Positions 7,242-13,342 of a stretch of 14,318 nt of DNA are shown here, piece by piece. Numbering within the stretch: position 1 is the first letter of the stretch; each line of letters opens with the position of its first letter. The stretch covers positions 1 through 14,318 of the forward strand of contig JASMCQ010000036.1 of NCBI GenBank assembly GCA_030753265.1. The letters run 5' to 3'. The notes under the pieces are model-generated. The model was given only the letters and a program-made list of their open reading frames with translations. It had not been told where the DNA came from and made no database searches. A program made the translations under genes and the position numbers. The stretch comes from Dehalococcoidia bacterium (GTDB lineage: Bacteria; Chloroflexota; Dehalococcoidia; UBA3495).

Positions 7242-7307
7242 CCTTCGACAGGCTCAGGACGAACGGATAGCGCGCTCCTGCTCCGTTCGTGGTGAGCTTG
7301 TCGAACC
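7242..7307. repeat. 66-nt inverted-repeat element, copy 1
   Basis: The 25-nt left arm (7242-7266, beginning CCTTCGACAGG) and right arm (7283-7307, beginning CCGTTCGTGG) are complementary at 20 of 25 positions around a 16-nt loop. From memory, this arm sequence is a common dispersed palindromic (REP/MITE-like) unit in GC-rich environmental bacterial genomes. No transposase or target-site duplication is visible. Confidence 0.7.
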
Positions 7308-7326
7308 ACCTTTTGAGATCGATATT
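7298..7326 (+). promoter_or_regulatory. Candidate promoter overlapping the repeat's right arm (copy 1)
   Basis: TTGTCG (7298-7303) and GATATT (7321-7326) are separated by exactly 17 bp, each matching four of six consensus bases. The -35 part lies in the right arm of the inverted repeat and the -10 just outside it. The pair is perfectly kept in the second unit. It could give B1 its own transcript. Confidence 0.25.
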
Positions 7327-7438
7327 CAGTGGTTCAGGGCAATTGGTGGCGCCAACCACCTGCCACCGGCGGCGGGCCGGGCCACCGGCAGGGGTTGAGC
7401 AGGCATTGTCGCGCCAAATCACGCAGCAGAGGTGTCCC

Positions 7439-8656
7439 ATGGACTCGAGGCAAGCGCTGGAAGGTGTTAGGGTCATCGACTTCTCCATCGCCGGGGTCGG
7501 CACTCTGACTACCCACCATTTCGCCGACTTCGGGGCCGAGGTCATCAAAGTGGAGTCCTCCACGCGGCTGGACGTCATGCGCAGGCACGGTCCCTGGGTG
7601 GGGGACACGGCGAATGTCGACAAGGCCGTGATGTTCCACCGGTTCAACCAGAACAAGAGGGGTATCCAGCTGAACCTGAAGCGGCCTGAAGGAGCGGAGC
7701 TGGCCAAAAGACTGGTCAGTGTTGCCGACGTGGTGGCGGAGAACTGGACCGTGAGGGCAATCGACAAGCTGGGGCTGAGCTACGCGGAGTTGAAGAAGGT
7801 CAAACCCGACATCATCATGATCGCGATGTCTCTGGCGGGCCAGTCCGGGCCTTACCAGAACTTCCGGGGACACGGGCCGGTCTTGGCCGCCATGACCGGC
7901 CTCTACGAATTCACCGGCTGGCCGGATGGGGAGCCCATGTCCCCCGGAGGCGCCCTGACCGACTACTACCTGCCCCCCGTGTGGGTGACGGCGGTTATGG
8001 CCGCCCTGGAGTACCGGGACCGGACGGGCAAGGGCCAGTTCATCGACGCGTCGGACTTCGAGTCCGCCCTGGACTTACTAGGTACCGCGATTGTTGACTT
8101 CAGCGCCAACGGCCACGTCCAAACCCGCCGGGGAAACCGGGACCCCGACGCCGCGCCCCATGGCGTGTACCGCTGCCAGGGCGATGACCGCTGGTGCGCC
8201 ATCACGGTGTTCAACGAGGAGCAATGGCTGGCCTTCTGTCACGTGATGGGCAATCCGCCCTGGACCCAAGAAGGGCGGTTCTCCACCGAAGCACAGCGGC
8301 ACGAGCATGCCGATGAGCTGGACCTTCTGGTGGAACTCTGGACCCGGGAGAAAAGCGCCGAGGACGCCGCAACCGTTCTACAGGAAGCCGGCGTGCCTGC
8401 CGGCGTCTCCCTCGACGGCGCTCAGCTGTGGGATGACCCCCAGCTAGCCTACCGGGGGCACTTCTGGGGCCTGGACGATCCTCGGGCGAGCCGGTTCACC
8501 TACGAGTCCCCGCCTTGCCTTTTGGATGAAACCCCCGCGCGCTACCGGTCCACGGCGCCAACCCTGGGCGAGGCCAACGGCTACGTCTACTCGGAGCTTC
8601 TGGGCCTGTCGGACGGGGAGTTCGCCCGCCTGGTGGAAGAGGGCGTCGTAGAGTAA
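7439..8656 (+). CDS. Class III (CaiB/BaiF) CoA-transferase subunit B1, catalytic Asp present
   Basis: 405 aa, family III CoA-transferase. Motifs in order: GVRVIDFSIAGVG (9-21), ADFGAEVIKVES (29-40), NQNKRGIQLNL (70-80), ADVVAENW (96-103), SLAGQSGPY (131-139), the nucleophile D175 in GALTDYYLP, and DRTGKGQFIDAS. The start at ATG 7439 is preferred over the longer open frame because AGAGGTG (7428-7434) precedes it and family homology begins at residue 7; upstream codons come from the repeat-containing spacer. Its partner is A1, which has Glu at the nucleophile position, so B1 is likely the conventional catalytic subunit of the pair. The closest neighbour by sequence is B2, the same length, downstream. 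Donor and acceptor acids are unknown. Confidence 0.88.
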   Translation: MDSRQALEGVRVIDFSIAGVGTLTTHHFADFGAEVIKVESSTRLDVMRRHGPWVGDTANVDKAVMFHRFNQNKRGIQLNLKRPEGAELAKRLVSVADVVAENWTVRAIDKLGLSYAELKKVKPDIIMIAMSLAGQSGPYQNFRGHGPVLAAMTGLYEFTGWPDGEPMSPGGALTDYYLPPVWVTAVMAALEYRDRTGKGQFIDASDFESALDLLGTAIVDFSANGHVQTRRGNRDPDAAPHGVYRCQGDDRWCAITVFNEEQWLAFCHVMGNPPWTQEGRFSTEAQRHEHADELDLLVELWTREKSAEDAATVLQEAGVPAGVSLDGAQLWDDPQLAYRGHFWGLDDPRASRFTYESPPCLLDETPARYRSTAPTLGEANGYVYSELLGLSDGEFARLVEEGVVE

Positions 8657-8733
8657 AAGATACTACCCTGGCGATCACCACCCCCACCTTCAACTGGCCC
8701 AGAGCCGGTCCAAAAGCGGATGGTGAATTTTCC

Positions 8734-8751
8734 GGTCAGTTGGAACTGACC
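8734..8751. promoter_or_regulatory. Palindrome immediately before A2
   Basis: GGTCAGTT (8734-8741) and AACTGACC (8744-8751) are perfect inverted 8-mers separated by GG, ending 5 nt before the A2 ATG. This is the shape of a dimeric-regulator operator, or of an RNA hairpin occupying the place where a ribosome site would be. It has no counterpart before A1. Confidence 0.4.
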
Positions 8752-8756
8752 CCCAA

Positions 8757-10016
8757 ATGGGAAAGGAGAACGTGGTCAACCGCGACGAAACCGCCCTAGG
8801 GCCCTACCGGGTCCTGGACCTCACCAACGAGTTGGGCGTCTTCAGCGGCCGGATGCTGGGTTGCCTGGGCGCCGACGTAATCAAGATCGAGCCGCCCGGG
8901 GGCGATGCCATGCGCCGCCGCGGCCCGTTCTACCATGACTCGCCCCACCCGGAGCGCAGCCTGTTCTGGCTCCTGTACAACGTGAACAAGCGCAGCGTAA
9001 CCCTCGATCTTGAGTCCGAGCCCGGCCGGCGGCTCTTCCGCCGGCTGGTCCAAACGGCCCACTTCGTTCTCGAGTGTTTCCCGCCCGGCTATCTGGACAG
9101 CCTCGGTATCGGCTATGAAAGCCTCAAGCAGGAGAACCCCTCCCTGGTGTGGACCGCCATCGCGCCCTTCGGGAGCCAGGGGCCCAGGGCTTCCTGGCAA
9201 GGCGGGCATCTGGTGGCCAGCGCCATGAGCGGCTTCCTCCAGGGCACCGGCTCTCCCGACCTGCCGCCGGTCCAAGTGAGCCTGCCGGTGACGGAGCTGA
9301 TGACCGGCAGCCACGCCTGCGTGGGCACCATGATGGCCCACTTCCATCGCCAGCAGACCGGGGAAGGGCAGTATGTGGACGTGTCGGCCCAGGAGAGCAT
9401 GATGGCGGCCACGCAGACCACCTCCGTCGTCTACAAGAGCCACGGCGTCGTGGGAAAACGGGACCCTTCGGGGCCCTATCTTCCCGGTATCCGGTACGAG
9501 CGGCGCCTATTCGCCTGTCAGGACGGTTACATCACCTCCTACGTCACCTACTGGCCCGATCGCCGGCAGGTGCGCGAGTGGATGTCTGGCGAAGGCGTGG
9601 GGCAGGAGCTGTACGGGGAAGAGTGGCACGACGTATTCGAGGAGGGCGGCGAATTCACCGACTCGCAGCGCGCCCGAATGTACGAACTGTTCGAGGCATT
9701 CGCCTTGAACCATCAACGGGACCGGCTGGTGGAGGCGGGCCAGGGCCGGGGCATCCAGGTGTGCGCGGTCAAGGGGCCGGACCAAGTGTACCAGGACCAG
9801 CACCTCCGGGAGCGCGAATACTTCGTCCACTTGGAGCACCCGGAGTTGGAAACCGAGCTGCCCTGTCAGGGTCCCCCCTTCCGTATGGAAGAAAGCCCCT
9901 GGCGAATCTGGCGAAGGGCCCCGCTCATCGGCGAGCACAACGAGGAGATACTGGTTGGGGAGCTTGAGGTCTCCCCAGCTGAGCTGACGGAACTGCGAAA
10001 ACAAGGGATCGTATAG
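8757..10016 (+). CDS. Class III (CaiB/BaiF) CoA-transferase subunit A2, Glu at the usual Asp position
   Basis: 419 aa; aligns to A1 without visible gaps apart from four extra N-terminal residues in A1. Family marks are kept: YRVLDLTNELG (17-27), GADVIKIEPP (38-47), NVNKRSVTLDLE (75-86). As in A1, the position of the catalytic Asp is Glu: E180 in PVTELMTG. That both copies keep Glu argues against a random loss. The most changed blocks relative to A1 are residues about 219-230 and the last 20 residues, plus a patch near VKGPDQVYQDQ; these are candidate specificity or interface regions. ATG 8757 follows a palindrome and lacks a clear ribosome site; GTG 8772 has AAGGAG nearby at a short 3-nt spacing, as in A1. 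Confidence 0.85.
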   Translation: MGKENVVNRDETALGPYRVLDLTNELGVFSGRMLGCLGADVIKIEPPGGDAMRRRGPFYHDSPHPERSLFWLLYNVNKRSVTLDLESEPGRRLFRRLVQTAHFVLECFPPGYLDSLGIGYESLKQENPSLVWTAIAPFGSQGPRASWQGGHLVASAMSGFLQGTGSPDLPPVQVSLPVTELMTGSHACVGTMMAHFHRQQTGEGQYVDVSAQESMMAATQTTSVVYKSHGVVGKRDPSGPYLPGIRYERRLFACQDGYITSYVTYWPDRRQVREWMSGEGVGQELYGEEWHDVFEEGGEFTDSQRARMYELFEAFALNHQRDRLVEAGQGRGIQVCAVKGPDQVYQDQHLREREYFVHLEHPELETELPCQGPPFRMEESPWRIWRRAPLIGEHNEEILVGELEVSPAELTELRKQGIV

Positions 10017-10062
10017 CGGCCTCAGCGACTATCACAAAACCTTTAGTGCCGACTCCAGCGGT

Positions 10063-10128
10063 CCTTCGACAGGCTCAGGACGAACGGATAGCGCGCTCCT
10101 GCTCCGTTCGTGGTGAGCTTGTCGAACC
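10063..10128. repeat. 66-nt inverted-repeat element, copy 2
   Basis: Identical to copy 1, 2821 nt downstream: arms at 10063-10087 and 10104-10128 with the same 16-nt loop. It was most likely copied with the A-B unit rather than inserted independently, since it lies at the same place relative to the flanking genes. Confidence 0.7.
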
Positions 10129-10147
10129 ACCTTTTGAGATCGATATT
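10119..10147 (+). promoter_or_regulatory. Candidate promoter overlapping the repeat's right arm (copy 2)
   Basis: TTGTCG (10119-10124), 17 bp, GATATT (10142-10147). Same arrangement as before B1 and unchanged in sequence; could serve B2. Confidence 0.25.
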
Positions 10148-10266
10148 CAGTGGTTCAGGCAAAGCGGCGGCGCCAACCACCGGCCACCAGCCACCGGCGG
10201 CGGGCTGGGCCACCGGCAGGGGTTAAGCAGGCATGCTCGCGGCAAATCACGCAGCAGAGGTGTCCC

Positions 10267-11484
10267 ATGAACCCAAAGCAGGCGTTGGAAGGCATCAGGG
10301 TCATAGATTTCTCCATAGCAGGAGTCGGCCCGTTGACCACCCATCACTTCGCCGACTTCGGGGCCGAAGTGATCAAAGTGGAGACATCCACCCGTTTGGA
10401 CGTCATGCGCCGGCACGGACCCTGGGTGGGCGGCCCTCCGGACGCCGATAAGGCCGTGATGTTCCACCGGTACAACCAGAACAAGAGGGGGATCCAGCTG
10501 AACCTGAAACGCCCGGAAGGGATGGAATTGGCCAAAGGCCTGGTGAAGGTTGCCGACATCGTCGCGGAGAATTGGACCGTGAGGGCCATCGACAATCTGG
10601 GGCTGGGCTACGATGAGTTGAAGAAGGTCAAGCCGGACATTATCATGATAGCAATGTCTCTGGCCGGCCAGTCCGGGCCCTACCAGAACTTCCGGGGCCA
10701 CGGCCCGGTCCTGGCCGCGATGACCGGGCTCTACAAGGTCACCGGCTGGCCGGAGAGGGAACCCATGTCTCCCGGAGGAGCGCTGACCGACCACTTCCTG
10801 CCCCCGGTCTGGGTTACGGCGGTCATGGCCGCCCTGGAGTACCGCAACCGGACGGGCAAGGGCCAGTTCATCGACGCCTCGGATTTCGAGGCCGCCATTG
10901 ACCTGCTGGGCACCGCGATAATGGATTACAGCGCCAACGGCAGGGTTCAGACCCGCCGGGGGAACAGCGACCCCGAAGCCTCTCCCCACGGCGTCTACCG
11001 TTGCCAGGGCGATGACCGCTGGTGCGCCATCACCGTCTTCAACGAGGAGCAATGGCTGGCATTTTGCCGGGTGTTGGGCAACCCGGCCTGGACCCGTGAA
11101 GAGCGGTTCTCCACGGAATCAAATCGGCGCGGGCACACCGATGAACTGGACCGGCTGATCGAGAATTGGACCGAGCAAAGAGATGCCGAGGAGACCGCCA
11201 CCGTGCTGCAGGCGGCCGGCGTTCCGGTCGGTATCTCCCTCGACAGCGCCCAAGTGAGGGCTGAACCCCAGCTACGCCACCGGGGGCACTTCTGGGACGT
11301 GGAAGACCCCGAGGTTAGAGATTTCACCTACGAGGCCTCGCCCGCTTTCCTGAGCGAAACCCCGGCCCGCTTCCGGCGCCCGGCGCCATCCCTGGGCGAG
11401 GCCAACGGCTACGTTTATTCCGAACTCCTGGGCCTCTCCGACGGGGAAATTGCCCGGCTGGTGGAAGAGGGCGTCATCGAGTGA
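10267..11484 (+). CDS. Class III (CaiB/BaiF) CoA-transferase subunit B2, catalytic Asp present
   Basis: 405 aa, the same length as B1 and closely similar throughout. Motifs: GIRVIDFSIAGVG (9-21), ADFGAEVIKVET (29-40), NQNKRGIQLNL (70-80), SLAGQSGPY (131-139), nucleophile D175 in GALTDHFLP, RTGKGQFIDAS. ATG 10267 has AGAGGTG upstream, as in B1; the longer open frame upstream is spacer sequence. Partner of A2, forming the second copy of the A-B unit. Differences from B1 concentrate at VGGPPDADK (55-63), YKVTGWPERE (156-165) and the C-terminal third, which suggests altered acyl specificity rather than decay; the frame is intact. Confidence 0.88.
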   Translation: MNPKQALEGIRVIDFSIAGVGPLTTHHFADFGAEVIKVETSTRLDVMRRHGPWVGGPPDADKAVMFHRYNQNKRGIQLNLKRPEGMELAKGLVKVADIVAENWTVRAIDNLGLGYDELKKVKPDIIMIAMSLAGQSGPYQNFRGHGPVLAAMTGLYKVTGWPEREPMSPGGALTDHFLPPVWVTAVMAALEYRNRTGKGQFIDASDFEAAIDLLGTAIMDYSANGRVQTRRGNSDPEASPHGVYRCQGDDRWCAITVFNEEQWLAFCRVLGNPAWTREERFSTESNRRGHTDELDRLIENWTEQRDAEETATVLQAAGVPVGISLDSAQVRAEPQLRHRGHFWDVEDPEVRDFTYEASPAFLSETPARFRRPAPSLGEANGYVYSELLGLSDGEIARLVEEGVIE

Positions 11485-11770
11485 ACGGGACCGCTTCCAG
11501 AAGACTCCGTCCGTCCCTCGGCAGGTCCGGCCCAGTCAAGGCTCTCGAGGATGAATCTCCCATATCTCCGTTTGCTTTGGGCCAAAAGGAGCTTCCCAGC
11601 CGGCTCGCGGGGCCTTGGGCGGGGGCGGGCCTGATTTTCACGTCGCGAAATGACGTAACGGTTCGAAATGGTATCGCATGTGGCCCGTCGCCGGTCGCGG
11701 CGGGTGAGATTAATAGACATCGAACGCGGTGTCTCTCAAAGGAGAGAACCGCTGGGCACAGGAGGAAACC
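11485..11770. other. Spacer upstream of the flavoprotein gene
   Basis: 286 nt, no supported gene. It contains a small inverted repeat (ACGTC 11640-11644, GACGT 11652-11656) in a locally AT-richer patch and a strong hairpin at 11726-11752. I could not find a convincing -35/-10 pair. The length and structure suggest the flavoprotein has its own regulation. Confidence 0.45.
11726..11752 (+). promoter_or_regulatory. Strong leader hairpin before the flavoprotein ribosome site
   Basis: GCGGT (11726-11730) pairs with ACCGC (11748-11752), and TCTCTC (11732-11737) with GAGAGA (11742-11747), enclosing the tetraloop AAAG with one bulged G. Eleven pairs stop 7 nt before the AGGAGG ribosome site (11760-11765). 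It could be an operator or an RNA element controlling translation or mRNA stability. Confidence 0.45.
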
Positions 11771-13255
11771 ATGGTTGCCTTGACCAATATGCAACACTTG
11801 AGCGCGTCCATTGAATCAGAGGAAGAGACCGATGTGGTGGTGGTCGGCGGCGGGACCGCCGGATGGGCCGCGGCCTATGCCTCCGCCCGGAAAGGGGCAC
11901 GCACCACCCTCGTGGAGAGCCTGCCGTTCCTGGGCGGCACCATGACCGGGGCAATGGTCCTGGGAAGCGCCGGCTTCCGCCACCAGGGCATTGCCACCGA
12001 AGACCAGGAGATATCCTACGAAGGGGACCCGCTGGTCCGGGGCGTGGCCCAGGAGTTCCTCAACCGGCTCATCGGATTGGGAGGCGCCTGGGGGAAGAAA
12101 GACGATCCCACCGTCAAGCTGAATTTCGACCATGAGCTGACCAAGGTGGTCATGGAAGATATGATGACCGACGCCGGGGTCGACATCTGGTTCAGCGCCC
12201 AGTTCGTCGATGTGGTGATGGACGGCAACCGGGTGGCCGGGGTGCTGGTTTCCACCAACGGCGGCCTGAACGTCATCTGGGCCAAGGTGGTGGTGGATTG
12301 CTCCGGCGACGGCGCGGTGGCCCACCGGGCCGGGGCGCCCTTCGAGGTGGGGCGCGCGTCGGATGGCCGTCCCCAGGCGTCCAGTCTCTACTTCCTGGTG
12401 GGTGGCGTGAACATCCAGGGCGTCCTGAACTACTTCAAGGAGAACCCCGACGAGCTTCGCCGGGAGAGTTCCGCCAGCAAGAGCACCCCCGAGGTGCTGG
12501 AGCAAAGGTTGAAGGCCGGCATGCCCCTGATGTTCCAGGGGTTCAAGAAGGTGCATCACCAGGCCATCGAAAACGGCGACTTCCCGGTGGCCCTGGGCGC
12601 CAAGGGTCCGGTCTTTCAACTGGGGCCCTTCCGCACCATCTGGCGGGGCGGCCGGGCCGACCCCTACATCACCGCCCACAACATGGACACCTCGTTCGGC
12701 ATCATGCCCACCAACCGAAAGGAGCTGGCCCAGGCCATCATGGCCTCCAGGAAGTTCATTCTGGGGATGGTCGCCTTCTACCGCAAATACATTCCCGGCT
12801 ACGAGAACTGCTATCTGCTGCTCTCCGCGCCCATGTTCGGAATCCGGGAGAGCCGGCGCATCACCGGGGATTACATCCTGACCGAGGCGGACGCGATGGA
12901 AGGGCGGGAGTTCATGGACGCCGTTGGCCGCTGCGGGGCCTACGTTGACATCCACGACGAGGACGGCGGAACAAAGCCCACCGATCTGCGTGAGGTCGGA
13001 GGCGAAAAGGGCTGGTTCCACATTCCATACCGGGCCCTCCTGCCGAAAGACGTGGAGGGGCTGCTCACCGCCGGCCGGTGCATATCCGCCGATCACATAG
13101 CTCAGGCTTCCGTCCGGCAACAGTCCGTGTGCATGACCACCGGCCACGCCGCGGGCGCCGCCGCGGCCCTGGCGGCTCAGGAGGGCACGACCCCCAGAGA
13201 CCTGGACGTGGAAGTCCTACAGACCGCCCTCCGAAATCAGGAGGCTATAATCTAA
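11771..13255 (+). CDS. FAD-dependent oxidoreductase (PF12831-type)
   Basis: 494 aa. The N-terminal Rossmann motif DVVVVGGGTAGWAAA (21-35) with E49 after the second strand binds FAD; PFLGGTMTG (52-60) and VVVDCSGDGAVAHRAG (173-188) are typical of GIDA/FAD_oxidored-like flavoproteins. A REXRR-type motif, GIRESRRITGDY (357-368), and the C-terminal FAD segment LLTAGRCISADHIAQASVR (431-449) complete the fold. No transmembrane segment or signal peptide is seen. ATG 11771 is chosen over GTG 11729 because AGGAGG is 5 nt upstream and the GTG falls inside a hairpin. It probably oxidises or reduces an acyl intermediate or a hydroxy acid, but PF12831 proteins rarely have known substrates. It lies between the CoA-transferases and the racemase, consistent with one pathway. 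Confidence 0.85.
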   Translation: MVALTNMQHLSASIESEEETDVVVVGGGTAGWAAAYASARKGARTTLVESLPFLGGTMTGAMVLGSAGFRHQGIATEDQEISYEGDPLVRGVAQEFLNRLIGLGGAWGKKDDPTVKLNFDHELTKVVMEDMMTDAGVDIWFSAQFVDVVMDGNRVAGVLVSTNGGLNVIWAKVVVDCSGDGAVAHRAGAPFEVGRASDGRPQASSLYFLVGGVNIQGVLNYFKENPDELRRESSASKSTPEVLEQRLKAGMPLMFQGFKKVHHQAIENGDFPVALGAKGPVFQLGPFRTIWRGGRADPYITAHNMDTSFGIMPTNRKELAQAIMASRKFILGMVAFYRKYIPGYENCYLLLSAPMFGIRESRRITGDYILTEADAMEGREFMDAVGRCGAYVDIHDEDGGTKPTDLREVGGEKGWFHIPYRALLPKDVEGLLTAGRCISADHIAQASVRQQSVCMTTGHAAGAAAALAAQEGTTPRDLDVEVLQTALRNQEAII

Positions 13256-13269
13256 CCCGGAAGCCGCAA

Positions 13270-13310
13270 GCCGGGGGCGAGGGGAGTCGTTTCTCGAAAG
13301 GGCCCCGGGC
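13270..13310. other. Imperfect GC hairpin between flavoprotein and racemase genes
   Basis: 13270-13278 can pair with 13302-13310 at eight of nine positions over a 23-nt loop. It lies in the 87-nt spacer after the flavoprotein stop. It may attenuate or end transcription; only a TCTT follows, so the evidence is weak. Confidence 0.2.
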
Positions 13311-13342
13311 TCTTCACCAAGGAAATACTGAAGGAGGGGAAT

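Larger units (their letters stand above)
7196..7438. other. A1-B1 spacer, nearly identical to the A2-B2 spacer
   Basis: No gene. Positions 7234-7338 are identical, base for base, to 10055-10159 (105 nt). The first part (7196-7233) differs at only three positions. The later part is GC-rich with two GCCACCGGC copies (7362-7370, 7381-7389), a short-repeat tract where the second unit is 7 nt longer. The spacer ends in AGAGGTG, the B1 ribosome site. Confidence 0.7.
10017..10266. other. A2-B2 spacer, near-copy of the A1-B1 spacer
   Basis: 250 nt without a gene. It shares 105 identical bases (10055-10159) with the first unit, then a GC-rich tract 7 nt longer than in unit 1, with CCACC-type short repeats (about 10173-10219). 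It ends in AGAGGTG, the B2 ribosome site. Confidence 0.7.
5924..11484 (+). repeat. Tandem duplication of a two-gene CoA-transferase unit
   Basis: Unit 1 (A1-spacer-B1, 5924-8656) and unit 2 (A2-spacer-B2, 8757-11484) have the same order, strand, gene lengths within four codons and internal spacer. The offset is 2821 nt through A and the first half of the spacer and 2828 nt from B onward, explained by a 7-nt length change in the spacer. The 100-nt junction (8657-8756) has no visible homology with the sequence before A1 or after B2. Confidence 0.85.

Noticed and set aside
7242..7307. Inverted repeat as a rho-independent terminator or CRISPR repeat
   Set aside because: The arms are imperfect with a 16-nt loop and no T-run follows. 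There are only two copies, 2.8 kb apart at matching places in a duplication, with no spacer-repeat periodicity.
7289..7438. 50-residue N-terminal extension of B1 (and the 39-residue one of B2 at 10150-10266)
   Set aside because: It translates the repeat and the spacer. The first recognisable family residue follows ATG 7439/10267, each with AGAGGTG upstream. Similarity of the extensions only reflects DNA identity of the spacers.
10046..10270. Short plus-strand open frame across the A2-B2 spacer
   Set aside because: It is the translation of the dispersed inverted repeat, a frequent annotation artefact.
11816..13147. 443-codon open frame on the minus strand
   Set aside because: It is antisense to the whole flavoprotein gene, whose motifs are unmistakable. 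The minus-strand translation is rich in His, Gly and Val with no domain, the typical mirror of a high-GC gene.
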